In this document: positions 10,845 through 21,389 of the stretch, piece after piece
Layout: each line of letters begins with the position of its first letter
Numbering within the stretch: the stretch's first letter is position 1
Source of the DNA: Pogostemon cablin
Lineage: Eukaryota > Streptophyta > Magnoliopsida > Lamiales > Lamiaceae
Length of the DNA: 64,000 nt
Assembly (NCBI GenBank): GCA_023678885.1
Contig: CM042966.1
Span: 26,860,028 to 26,924,027, forward strand
Direction: 5' to 3'
Notes under the pieces: model-generated
Told to the model about the DNA's origin: nothing
Databases searched by the model: none
What the model saw: only the letters and a program-made list of their open reading frames with translations
Made by a program: the position numbers and the translations under genes

Positions 10845-12737
10845 ATGGAAGCTTTTGAAGGTTAGAAAAACCCCACCCCTTTAAACTTCTTTTTTTTTTT
10901 TTCTCAATTCTGTTTGCATAATTCTGCAAAACCCGTCCGATGAGTAGCATTTTCTCGTTGAAAAAGACAATTCTTGTTTTCTGGAAATTGCTCTTGAATG
11001 AATGTTTTGAATTTCTGCAGTGGACGGAGCCGGAGATAATCTGCTGGGGGTGTCGCCGGAAAATGGGCACTCTCCGGCGATGAAGCTCGAGGTGAGACAT
11101 CTGACAAAGATTTCCGACAAGGATGTGAGGATTCTGAACAAAATAAACGTGGATGTTCCCAAAGGAGTGATCGTGGGGGTAATCGGGCCGAGTGGGAGCG
11201 GGAAATCGACGCTTCTTCGGGCCCTGAATCGGCTGTGGGAGCCCGCTTCTGCTTCAGTGTTTCTGGATGGTGTGGATATCCGCAAGCTTGATGTTTGTAG
11301 TCTTCGCTGGAGAGTTGGTATGCTGTTTCAGCTCCCTGCTCTCTTTGAAGGTAAAAAAATAATTTTAATTTGGTAAAATTTTGAGATATGTTGATTGATT
11401 TGCTAGATTTCATGGTAAAACATGATCAGTTTTAGGTAATTTACTGTTGTTCTAACTTCTTAGCGAAGGTAGGAAACTTACTTACTGCATTATGGAGAGT
11501 AACTAACACTAAAAAAAATGGTTTTTACTATTTGGTTGCTAAAAATTTTAATTTCATTGTTAAATTTGTTTACTAACGGATTAACAACGAAATCCATTAG
11601 TAATTTTCCCTTGATAAAAGCGGTGGTGGTAAAAATTTTAGCAATGAAAATTCAATTTTGTTGGTAAATAATTTCGTTGTTTTGCTAATAATTCCGTTGG
11701 CAATTTATATAATAATTGTGTTGGTAGTCCGTTGGTAATTATCACCGGATTGAATTCCGTTGGTAAATTCCTTTGCTTAAAAAAGAGTTTTATTTGTAGT
11801 GTAGTCTAGTGTTGTTAATTTTACTTGATATGGTGATATAGTATGATATGCTTGGGTGATTTTACTACGCTAAATCATGTGTTTTGTTCGTTTTACACGG
11901 GAGAAACTATCCGGCCTATAAATTGTTTTATATTGCAGTAGGGGATTAATGGTAGGTTTATGGTATTGAAAGGACTGATGATAAGATGTAGAAATGAGAT
12001 GGTTGTTGATCTGAAACGAAAGCCACTTCTCGACTTTTAGCAAGCTGGGGAAGCTTTTCAGCTCTAAATGCGTGAAGATTTGTAATATGTGTAACAAATT
12101 ATCAGTAATGAACTCTATTTGTGTGGTGGGAGATTTTATTTATAACTTGTTTTGCCTTTGCTGCTAGTTTCATTGAATGAATATACAGGTCGTTTTGAAT
12201 CGTCTTGGATTACAGGCACTGTTGCAGATAACATACGATATGGGCCACATTTGACGGGGAGAAGCTAAAAGATGATGAGGTCTACAAGTTATTGGCTCTC
12301 GCAGACCTTGATTCCTCTTTCTACAGCAAGTCTGCCGGAGAGTTGTCTGTCGGACAAGCTCAAAGGGTTGCTCTTGCAAGAACATTGGCCATTGATCCCG
12401 AGGTGTGAGTGTGAAGCTTTTCAGCTTGATTATTATGTTTGGCAGAATTCTTTTGTTATTTGATTTTCCATTTTATATGAAGGTATTTCTACTTGATGAG
12501 CCCACGAGCGCTTTAGATCCAATTTCGACTCAGAACATAGAAGATGTTCTAGTGAAGCTGAAGAAAGACCGCGAGATGACCATCATCATGGTTTCTCACA
12601 GCATCAAACAAATACAGAGGGTTGCTGATGTGGTGTGCCTTCTTGTTGATGGGGAAATTGTCGAGATCTTGAGACCAGATCGACTCTCAGAAGCTAAGCA
12701 TCCGACGACACAAAGGTTTCTGCAGCTTAGCACTTGA
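10845..12737 (+). CDS. ABCI17/STAR1-type soluble ABC ATP-binding protein, frame broken by a 1-bp deletion
   Basis: This is a plant ABC subfamily I ATPase resembling Arabidopsis ABCI17 (AtSTAR1). STAR1-class proteins are soluble nucleotide-binding subunits that partner a separate membrane protein (STAR2/ALS3 type) and are linked to aluminium tolerance. Exons by frame and splice sites: 10845-10860, 11021-11350, 12216-12402 and 12483-12737. Walker A (GPSGSGKST) is at about residues 61-69, the Q-loop (FQLPALFEG) is at the end of exon 2, the ABC signature (ELSVGQAQR) is in exon 3, and Walker B (VFLLDEPTSALDP) plus the switch His (VSHS) are in exon 4. With one extra base the exons sum to about 262 residues, the usual length. 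As written, one G is missing from the G run at 12256-12259, so the frame reaches TAA at 12266-12268 before the signature motif. Either the assembly has a homopolymer error or the gene is newly broken; codons after the gap look fully conserved. Confidence 0.88.
11507..11801. mobile_element. Small CACTA-type element in intron 2 of the ABCI17-like gene
   Basis: It starts CACTAAAAAAAATGG and ends TTTGTAGTG, the inverted CACTA terminus. The interior is full of GTTGGTAAA, CAACGGAT and CCGTTGGTAA motifs in both orientations, as in the copies at 23173-23480 and 39482-39975. At about 295 bp it is a non-autonomous miniature copy. It lies away from the splice sites. Confidence 0.7.
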
Positions 12738-12776
12738 CCAGTTCTCCAATGCTGTATCTACATGTCATTGTGAACT

Positions 12777-12782
12777 AATAAA
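12777..12782 (+). terminator. Candidate polyadenylation signal of the ABCI17-like gene
   Basis: AATAAA lies 40 bp after the stop codon, followed by T-rich sequence. Confidence 0.5.
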
Positions 12783-13291
12783 CTTTCCCAATAAGATGCA
12801 ATGATCCTGTTTTAACTTGGTCTCTTTTTCTTTACTTTCATATATAAATGATAATGATTTGGTTCTTCTATTGGGTTCTTATATGCATTTGCTTCTCCTT
12901 GTTTGGCTGGGAAATGGCTTGTCGATAGTCGTTGATTTATACTTGCAAGTAGGCGAATTCGTATACATCAACCACTCTAGCCCTTAAGAGAGTTAGAGGT
13001 TACACTTTGTCCTCTCTTTTTCTCTTATTGGATTTCAGACTGAATTCAAATTGACCAACTCATGCAAGTAGTCTTTTCTTTCTTTCTTTTTTCTCTGAAG
13101 AAGACTATAAAGATCTGGTAAATGTGGAAAAGTTGGTTATTAATTATCCATGCCATCAAAGAAAACCATTACAATGTTCTTCGGACAATTATTCTAGATG
13201 AGGAATAATCACCTCTTGACAAATATCATAATGATTACAGGAGAATGAAAAAGAATCTTTAGGACATCTTGATGCTGTTTATCTGTCTGTC
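12783..13291. other. Convergent intergenic spacer between the ABCI17-like and FLA genes
   Basis: This is about 500 bp of AT-rich DNA with a pyrimidine run (about 13075-13095) and no coding signal. It must hold the 3' UTRs of both genes, which point at each other. Confidence 0.6.
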
Positions 13292-14176
13292 TCAAATTCT
13301 TGATGCTAGGTAGAGGGTGGATATCACCATTGCGAACACAACCGCAAGCCCAATCTGGAGAGCTTTTCCTGCACTCGGAGGATCGGCTTTCACTTCATCA
13401 AGTTCACCTAATGCTGGTGCATCAGCTACGTTGTCTCCCAGATTTGAATCTATTGCAGGGGCTGGAGCAGGAGTAGGAGCAGGAGACGCAGATTTGGTTG
13501 GAGCAGGAGATGCAGATTTGGTTGGGGCTCGTGCCTTTGATGGTGTTGGTGTTGGAGCCTCTGAATCTGGCTTCGGAGGAGAAGGTGGAGCCGGAGGGCT
13601 TACCGAAGGACCACGTGTGGGTGCAGGAGAACGTCCGGATCCATCAATCCCCGGAGGTACAATAACATTACTCACTTGCACCACTGATATGTTGTAAGGC
13701 TGAGAGCTGACAGTCTTAACCAGATTCGACCCTAGGGGCGACCCTGGTGCAGCAGAACCTAACGCAACACTATCAGTGCCAAGTTTGGTCACATTGATGA
13801 ACCCCTGATTGTTTTTGGCTTGCCCGGTGGTCTGGAAGAGGGTGGTGAGGAGGAGGGACGTCTTGGACAACGACTGAAGCTTGGCAACATCGTAGTAGTC
13901 GAGGACAACGTGCACGCTGAGTATGCTCTTCACGAGGGACAAGGACTTGCCGGAGAGGGGGGAGAGGTTGCTGTTCTCGACCGTGAGGACGGTGAGGGTC
14001 TGTCGACGGTTGATCTCGGAGGCAAGGTTGGTCTGAGAGAGGTAGGAGTTGAAAGAGCTGAAGTCAGAGTACTTGTCAAGAATTTCAGTGATGTTGAAGG
14101 CATTTGTGGAGTGAATGGCAAGGAAGAGAGAGAGGAAGAGAGAGGAGAGGGTGACACTCATTTTCATTACACTCAT
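13292..14176 (-). CDS. Fasciclin-like arabinogalactan protein with a single FAS1 domain (FLA14/FLA3-like)
   Basis: An intronless gene encodes 294 residues of a cell-surface glycoprotein. A signal peptide covers about residues 1-26 (hydrophobic core, then STNA before FN). A single FAS1 domain covers about 27-165, with a TVLTVENS H1-like stretch and an H2-like stretch around HVVLDYYD. An AGP-type Pro/Ala/Ser/Thr-rich region (about 185-265) contains an exact repeat of APTKSASP. The C-terminal hydrophobic tail is preceded by small residues (PPSAGKA), fitting a GPI-anchor signal. N-glycosylation sequons such as NIT, NVT and NIS are present. This layout fits the short FLAs (FLA3/5/14), which act at the plasma membrane and wall and are often pollen or fibre related. 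The start at 14176 is chosen because an in-frame ATG 147 bp upstream adds a non-signal-like stretch that is probably 5' UTR. Long antisense ORFs here are shadows. Confidence 0.92.
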   Translation of the reverse strand: MSVMKMSVTLSSLFLSLFLAIHSTNAFNITEILDKYSDFSSFNSYLSQTNLASEINRRQTLTVLTVENSNLSPLSGKSLSLVKSILSVHVVLDYYDVAKLQSLSKTSLLLTTLFQTTGQAKNNQGFINVTKLGTDSVALGSAAPGSPLGSNLVKTVSSQPYNISVVQVSNVIVPPGIDGSGRSPAPTRGPSVSPPAPPSPPKPDSEAPTPTPSKARAPTKSASPAPTKSASPAPTPAPAPAIDSNLGDNVADAPALGELDEVKADPPSAGKALQIGLAVVFAMVISTLYLASRI

Positions 14177-14329
14177 TTGATGTAAGTGTGGTTTTTGTTG
14201 TGGTGTGTTTGAGATATATAGATAGATGTGTGTGTGAGTGTGTTTGTGTAGTGTACATTGTTTGTAGGAAGAACCATCTCTCTCCTTGTTTACAGGAAAT
14301 GGTAGTGGTGCAAAAATCAGCATCTCACT

Positions 14330-14338
14330 CTTTAAATA
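14330..14338 (-). promoter_or_regulatory. TATA-like element upstream of the FLA gene
   Basis: On the minus strand this reads CTATTTAAAG, about 155 bp upstream of the chosen ATG. It is the best TATA-like match in the first 300 bp upstream. Confidence 0.35.
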
Positions 14339-14339
14339 G

Positions 14340-14974
14340 ATTCCATATATACGTGTATGTATAATTGATATAGATTACAGTATACTATAATCTCTATAAA
14401 TTCAGGACCGATCGAGAATTTTATTACTAATTTGGAGAGGTTTACATAACTTTTTTATACGGAATATATTGATTAGAATATATGATTGATACTTTAAATA
14501 ATTCACGTTGTAAATCAAATCAATTAAATCAATTATGTGAGTATAATATCTCACTATTAATACAAAATATTAATCTATTTAATTGTTATATATTTATTAG
14601 AATATATGATTGATATTTTAAATGATTCACAATTATATATTAGTTGTAAATCAAATCAATTATGTAAGTATAGTGTCTCATTAATTGCAATCATATACTA
14701 ATATTTATTTATATTTTTTTAAAAGTAGATCAATACAAAATATTGATTTATTTTAGTTGTTTTCAACTCGGGTGAAATCGAGATTTAATTATGAGATTTA
14801 TATAGATGTTAAGTTCAAAAACAAAAAAGCAAAGTAGATTCATATTTGAGTTGGTCTCCCGGGACACACCGTGCCCCCATAGGAGCACAAGAGTTTTAGT
14901 ACTATAACTCTCGGTGTTCGGCACATGAGTTTTTGCCTTTATATTTTACTAAATTTCTTAAAATGTTGAAATTG

Positions 14975-15034
<60 letters not shown>

Positions 15035-15640
15035 AGATTTATATAATATAATTATTAATTTTTAGTTTCATTAGGACTTTAAATATTTTTTAGAATTTCT
15101 TGAAAAAATATTATCCTATTATTAATTGATTGGTACTAAATTTGAATTGGTTTCAAGTTGGGATAAGATAAATTATTAATTTTATTGAGTATTAATTTAT
15201 AGAGATTTTAATGTATTAAAAAAATATATAAAGTGAGTTGAATTAGAAAGACAAAGTAGTGACCCTTTTTGTGGTTTGACCCATTTTAGTTCATGGGTTG
15301 AACTAGGTGATTAGTATTTTCAATTGCTTTTCTTTGCATTTTTAATAGGGTGTCTGAAATAAGTAGGAATAACCTTAATTATAATGTAATTCCTTATTGA
15401 TTGATCTCAATCATGACCAGTAAAAAAATTAAGTACTATATTTGGATGCTGAACAAGAAAATAAAATTGGGGTAAAAAAGGTAAGGACTTTTTTTTTCCT
15501 ATTCTTGAACTTTGTGTATATAAGTATATATTGTGTATGAAGAAATTATTAAAAAAAGAAAAAGAAAAAAGTATGCTATAAATTAAGTAATGAATAGCAT
15601 ACAAAATGAAAATAGTGTATAAATATAATTTAGCATTTGA
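14340..15640. other. Intergenic spacer with a TA microsatellite and a foldback-family fragment
   Basis: The 1.3 kb between the FLA promoter and the CER3 stop holds a TA run (about 14979-15031), a fragment with CCCGGGACACACCGTGCCCC (about 14856-14877) related to the foldback family at 25609, 37615 and 51908, and otherwise AT-rich DNA. Confidence 0.6.
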
Positions 15641-15646
15641 AAATAA

Positions 15647-18600
15647 TTAAGATGGTTTGAGTCCATGTATGAGAGCAGCTTCCCACACAACATCAATCTG
15701 ATCAACATCTAAAGCTCCAACTTCATGATGTTTCCATCCTTCAAGAAAATGAACCACTCCTCCTGCATGGCAAGCATGAACCACTCCTCTCCCCATTGTG
15801 TACTTCATCAAAGAGAAAGGGCAAGGCAATTCAGATGTCATAACCTCAGACCAAACACAACCTCAATGGTGAACATGTCCATACACACACACACACACAC
15901 ATACCTCACATGATCCAAGCCCCTCCACGTCTTCGGGGAGCCTCATTGCTGCTAGCTTCCCGTACGTGCAGTCCCTTCTAAACGGGATGATCGGAGGAAC
16001 CACAAACTGGTGAAAGTGTGTTCCCGATGGCGCCCAGTACTGCTCTCTTGGCGTCGTCCACTTTCCGATGATCCATGTCTGAAAAATTTTTCAAGAATTT
16101 AAACTGTGGTATTGAGGTTCAAGTTAGCTAGGTCTGATTTCTGTGATATTTCAACAAGTACCTTGCAGTGCTGAGCTGCCTGGTACTTGGTAACTTGAAC
16201 CAAGTACTTTTGGCAATCCACCGGCGCTTCTTTCTGAATCTTGGTGAATCTCTCCATGGATAGCGTTAGCATCTACGCCCACAGTTCAAACATTAATTGG
16301 TTATAAGCTATAACTACATGCACTTGTTTCCTTGTATGGTTTATGAAATTTAATAGGTTAGGAGTTAGGAGTTGGGACTTGTGGACTTACCAAAACTTTA
16401 ACCTTCTTACGAGCGAGGTACAGAGCAATGGCCCTACCGAGCTTAGAAGTAGCGCCCGTTAAGAAAACTTCCTTGACGTCCTTAGGGATCTCATTTAGGA
16501 TCACAGCTGCTGTGAGGGTGTTCCCATGAACTACTCTGACTTTAAGGTTTGGATGCTTTTTAATGAAGAGTGTTCCACCTCCATTCAGAGCTTCATTCTG
16601 CAAAACATATGAAGTAATAGAGCAGTGATGATTCAGTCATCGTGCAAGAGTTTCAGAAAGTGGAACTCATGTCAATAGACATGGAAGAAGGAAGGGTCAC
16701 CTTATTTAGTGCAGCAAGGCTTATAACATTAACACCGAGTTTGTCTGCTTTAAGGATCGCGTCTTCTATTTGGTTGTTAATGCCGTCTTTAGCAAATGGT
16801 AAGAAATACTGCAAAGCCAAAAGAAATACTACCTATGTCAACTATCTACATATACATTTTAATGTTTCTTTACCTCATCCACCCATATCATATGTGTTTT
16901 CCTATGTTCACTTTCGTATTCTCTAGTATCTTGTTAAACAGGGAGGGATATGGAACGGCTACCTGGAAGCCGAATCTTGGCACGACCCAAGTCTCGTGCA
17001 GTTTTCCTCGGAGGTGGTAAAAACTGAACAAGAATGTCTTAGCCTTTGCCCACATTACAAGCATCACCAAAAATGTAAAAGGCCACATTGGGAACAGGAA
17101 CACCTTTGTACTGAAAGGTATTGAATTGAAGGATCGGAAAACAAATGGAGAATGCATAGCTGACATGACATCAACGACATGCGCAAGAAACACAAAACCC
17201 GGTGCTCTGCTATCTGCAATTTGGTATCATAGACGATGATGTGCATTTTTTAAAGACAACAACTTAGTAAAGCAGTAAAAATCAATTCTATAACATCATG
17301 TGAAACACTCACTTGTCCTTGAACTAATCTCTCTCTCAAGCTCCCAAGATTTTCTGTTCGTCGTCCCCCATAACTCGTCATAAAACGGCATGAAAAGGCA
17401 AAAATTCGTTCCCATGTTCGTGCGGTGAAGACTGTGGTAACTGCAGAGAGACATACCAATGAAGATTTCAGTTTCCATATTAATGACACCAAATTTGAGA
17501 TTCCAACAAGATTAATGCTGTAAAGTGTAAGGCGAACGACACCAAGATTTAAGCGGCTTACGTTGGGGTACGAACAAGATACTTAAGCAGTGGATGAGTG
17601 TCAAACGTGTGACTATGAAAAACCTCAACATTGCAATGTCCCAAACACTGAAGGAAATCAAACACCAACAGATAACTGTACATCAAGATAATCGAACCAT
17701 GTCCAACTAACGTAGTTCCTAGAATTGGTATCCCTACAACTACACAAAGTAACATATGCTCCAGCAATGTGGCATGTCCAGCTGCAAACACACAATTACA
17801 TACAATCAGCTACAGCACAATCTCAATTCATGGGCAACAATGAAAACGGGAGAAAGACGAATTGTTCGTCTGTCTAGTCATTACCGGTGAAAGGATGCAG
17901 AACCTTAGAGCTATGATGGAGCCAATGATACTGTTGAAACACACCAGGTGAGTGCAACCATCTGTGTATCCAATAGTACAGTGGTTCGGATATTCCTATG
18001 TGGAGTATTAGGCAAACAAGAAGGCCCCTAGAGTTCCATAAGGGTAAATTGGACAAAGAGGGGAAACTCAAGTACAAGAATGATGCAAGAATAGCTTGAA
18101 GTATCAGAAAATTATCCCTGTTACAAAATTAAACACATAGTAAAACCAAAAAAAAAAAAAAAAAAGAAGCACACAAATATAGAGTATATAAATGTGTCAT
18201 AACCAAATGAAACAATTAGGGATCATATCATATCATACCAATGCCACTCAGCATCTATTTGCTTATATTCTATCCCTTGTTGATTGATCCTTCGATTTCG
18301 ATTAAGGTAAAGCATACAAGAATAGATGCCCCAAAACTGATGAATTATGGCTCTTAGGCCAAACAAACATAGTATGTGAAAGCACCATGTTTCATTCATG
18401 ATTTCCCCTTTGTGAATAGCATAAAGGGCTTTCCCAACTAATGGACCATACAACAAATACTGTTTCAGACAATAAAAACACAAATAAGAACAAAAAACCA
18501 TTATCAGAATTATGAACATAAAGAGAGAAAAAAAAAAGAAAGAGAACAAAAAAAGATAAGTAGGTGGAAAAGATCATGCCTTGAAGCTACCCAAGTTGTC

Positions 18601-18666
18601 CCATGGCCAAGAAAACAAAGGAGCTTTAACTTTAATTGAGCCACTGCAGATTTTCTCACTCCCCAT
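15647..18666 (-). CDS. CER3: CER3/WAX2/YRE-type very-long-chain alkane synthesis protein
   Basis: CER3 works with CER1 at the ER to turn very-long-chain acyl-CoAs into alkanes of the cuticular wax. Eleven exons: 18580-18666, 18239-18459, 17885-18117, 17562-17781, 17313-17440, 16963-17213, 16701-16808, 16391-16597, 16162-16272, 15905-16078 and 15647-15802. They sum to 631 residues, the family length, with consistent phases. The N-terminal half is a multi-spanning fatty-acid-hydroxylase-like domain with His boxes HRWLH (about 154-158), HWLHH (about 167-171) and HSLHR (256-260). The third box ends in Arg where the family usually has His. The C-terminal half carries the WAX2 domain with NEALNGGGTLF, VFLTGATSKLGRAIALYL and CHAGGVVHFLEGWKHHEVGA. 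Intron 1 uses a GC donor (AAG|GCATGA). The N-terminus has about 15 residues before FSWPWDNLG. No frame lesion is present. Confidence 0.93.
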
Positions 18667-18675
18667 CTTCTTCTT

Positions 18676-18740
18676 CTTCCTCTCTCTCTCTCTCTCTCTC
18701 TCTCCCTCTCCCTCTCTCTCCCTCTCCCTCTCTCTCTCCT
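18676..18740. repeat. CT/GA-rich microsatellite in the CER3 5' leader
   Basis: A (CT)n run with CCCTCT variants lies just upstream of the CER3 start codon, so it is GA-rich in the transcript. GA-rich leaders are common in plant 5' UTRs; no function can be read from this one. Confidence 0.85.
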
Positions 18741-18805
18741 TATTCCAGCACCAAGATTCCAAACTCAGAGAGATCCCAATTCCCAAATATGTGGAGGGGG
18801 TTTGA

Positions 18806-18831
18806 GGGGGGGGGGGGGGGGGGGGGGGTGG
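18806..18831. repeat. Homopolymer G tract in the CER3 leader or promoter
   Basis: A run of more than 20 G residues with one T interruption near 18829 (C on the transcript strand). The exact length is unreliable in any assembly. Confidence 0.85.
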
Positions 18832-18960
18832 GGTGAAAGAGAGGCTGCTAAAAAGAGAGCAAATGGAGGGATGTAATAAATGAAATATGACTTTCTTTAA
18901 TGAAATCTCTGGTTTCCTTTCACTTTTTTCCTGTTTTATGGGTGCTCTAAACCAAACACA

Positions 18961-18968
18961 TTTATATA
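18961..18968 (-). promoter_or_regulatory. Probable TATA box of CER3
   Basis: On the minus strand this reads TATATAAA, about 295 bp upstream of the ATG, giving a leader of roughly 265 nt that includes the GA-rich tract. A palindromic CTTATATAAG at 19234-19243 is a weaker alternative. Confidence 0.4.
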
Positions 18969-18974
18969 CTCGCA

Positions 18975-19930
18975 CAAAAGGGTATAATCTAAACTGTTAG
19001 CACCATAATAAATTCTTTGCTGCTTGATTTGAGCAATTTTATCAGCTGAAAATTTGACAATCACCAGAAAAATAAATACTACAAGAGAAATCCCATCAGA
19101 ATATGACTACATTAATTCTGAAAAAATAACATATAGGTGACAGCTGTAGGTGCTACAATCCCAAAATCAAAGAAAATTAAATGGGAGTGAGAAGAAATTG
19201 AGGGGAGAGAGAGAGAGAGGGATGGTTGGCCTTCTTATATAAGTAAAAGCTATAGCTTTTAATTGAGGAGTTTTGGTTAGTGGATTGCAGATTGCAGTTG
19301 AGATGTTGATATATGGTGAGTGCAACTGCAAATATATAATTTTGCCATCAATATTCTGCATTTTTGGTGCACTTTTAGTTAAAACTTTGTGGAATTATTA
19401 CCATGAAATCAAGAAAGTAATTAAAGAGGTGTGGGAAATAATGCAGATAATTCATTAAGTATAAGCAAAAGTACTAGTTGAAGTTGAACACTTGTTTGTT
19501 CATAGATTTTGTGTGGTAGGATGATGTGTAGTACTTAGACTTCCTTCTTAACTAATTTCTCACCTAACAATCCTATAAACTTGGGACACTTTGCTGCTCC
19601 ATTTCTTGTTTTTCAAATTTAGAATCTTATACCCTATTAATTGATCAAGATTTCTAAATATTAGAGATGCTTATACTACTATTAGATATTCCCTCTCGCT
19701 AGTTTAAAAACAAGATTTATGCTATCCTTTTTTTTAAATGGTTCGATTTCCTGTGTCATTTTGATATATCATTATATTACACCATTAGATGAATGATACG
19801 TACGAGAAATAATGAAATTATATCCTACAAGGAAAGTATAAGTCCTATGGGGTAATAGTTGAATATCTTTTTTCTTATACTACGTGTTAATCATATAACA
19901 GGTGACGTTAAAGATGATAGACGAAAGTGG
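18975..19930. other. Upstream region of CER3, no gene seen
   Basis: AT-rich DNA with a GA run at 19203-19219 (GAGAGAGAGAGAG). It should contain the CER3 regulatory region, but I recognise no specific site with confidence. Confidence 0.5.
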
Positions 19931-20880
19931 CACAAAAAATGATTGAACTATTTGCACACCCCTTATTATTAAATACACACATCACTTATAATTTTAAGAA
20001 AATAGATATGTTTAAAATGTCCAAATTACCTTTAATTTCAAATAGAATCATTTTAAATCCACACCTTTTTATTTAATACATACACACCCCATATATATAA
20101 TTAAAATATTATTTTTTTAAAAAAATTAATTTACATAATTCATTACATACACCATTTTTCTCCTTCTCCTTACGGATAAATGGTCTCCATGGATCAACCA
20201 TAAAATCCTTGAACTTTTAAAGTGTATTAAATTTTAAATCTAAATTTTGAGATTTTTGTTATATTTCCTCCATATACATATATAAGAAAACAATCGAAGA
20301 TGAGATGGAAGAAATGCAAGAGCCGCCCAATTTAAAGAACCAAATCCTATCACCCATTTTTACAGGAATACAAAGAAAACTTTATCAGGATAAACAGTAA
20401 ATATTTTTTACTTCACACATTCGATACAAATGAAAATCAATAAAAGCATATATGTCAAATGGATAATTAATTAATATATTATGTCCATGGCTCAGGAGGA
20501 ACCGCCATTGATGGAGCTTCAATTAACCTTATGCAAAAACTCAATTGTAAATTACGATGAACAATATTAATTCGTTAAATTATAATTCCTCGTACAAATA
20601 ATTAATAATAGAGTGGCATGTGATATATGAATGATAAAAACCCATGAATTACATACATTTTGGATGATAAAACCCACAAAATAAGATGGAGAAGAGAAGA
20701 TGAAGGTGTGTATTATTTTAATTATAAATGGAAAGTTTTGAAATTTTTGAGGGTGTGTATATAATAAAAATAAGAAATAAAAAATTAAAAAGAGATGTAT
20801 TCAATAAAGAGTGTGTACTTAATAAAATAGAATGTGCAAATAATAACACTCTGAAAAAATCGTGTGTGCTTTTCTAAGTG
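19930..20880. mobile_element. Probable long-TIR non-autonomous DNA transposon
   Basis: The left part has TTTGCACACCCCTTATTATT and AATACACACATC, then (further in) ACACCTTTTTATTTAATACATACACACCCC. The right part has the inverted motifs AGGGTGTGTAT, AGAGTGTGTACTTAATAAAA and ATGTGCAAATAATAAC. The arrangement suggests inverted ends about 150 bp long separated by unique sequence. I could not define a clean target duplication. Confidence 0.4.
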
Positions 20881-20884
20881 GATT

Positions 20885-20913
20885 TAATAATAATAATAAT
20901 AATAATAATAATA
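20885..20913. repeat. (AAT)n microsatellite
   Basis: About ten AAT/ATA trinucleotide units without interruption. Confidence 0.95.
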
Positions 20914-21160
20914 CCGCTAAAAGTTCTGCAATTGTATACTATTCACACAAATTTATATTAAAAAATAGAAAGAACGAAAAATAAAAAGACAAATAAAATT
21001 AATTAATACTCATTAAATTATTATATTTCTTCGTTTTATGAAAAACAAGTGGGACACTTTTTTGAGTTTTTGTGAGACGGGTTAACATATTACTAAAGTA
21101 TGCTTATTATAAAGGTAAAATATAACTTATTTGTAGTTAAAGTATGTCAATAATAAATTA

Positions 21161-21385
21161 TTTCCTCCTTCCATCCTCAATGTATCAATTTGCTTTTTGC
21201 ATGTGGATTAAGGAGTATTATTATTTTATGTGTAGTAGATAGTTGTATTAGTAGAGGGTGTGAGTTCCATATTTTATTTGTATTAGTGGAGGGTGTGGGT
21301 CCCATAGTCCAAAAAGAGAAATTGATAGATTAAGAATGGACGGACCAAATAGTAAAATTGATAAATTGACAGTGGACGGAGGGAG
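21161..21385. mobile_element. Stowaway-type MITE
   Basis: The left end TTTCCTCCTTCCATCC and right end GGACGGAGGGAG are flanked by TA. The interior shares TTTTTGCATGTGGATTAA and GTGGGTCCCATA boxes with the copy at 41358-41584. Confidence 0.75.
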
Positions 21386-21389
21386 TACA

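Noticed and set aside
10881..11413. Minus-strand ORFs of 134 and 169 codons across ABCI17 exon 2
   Set aside because: They lie opposite a conserved Walker A exon and show no domain, so they are shadows.
12272..12463. Plus-strand 63-codon ORF after the ABCI17 frameshift
   Set aside because: It reads the conserved exon 3 in the wrong frame; the right frame gives the ABC signature.
13317..14185. Two long plus-strand ORFs (126 and 121 codons) across the FLA gene
   Set aside because: They are antisense shadows of the Pro/Ala/Ser-rich FLA coding sequence and have no family features.
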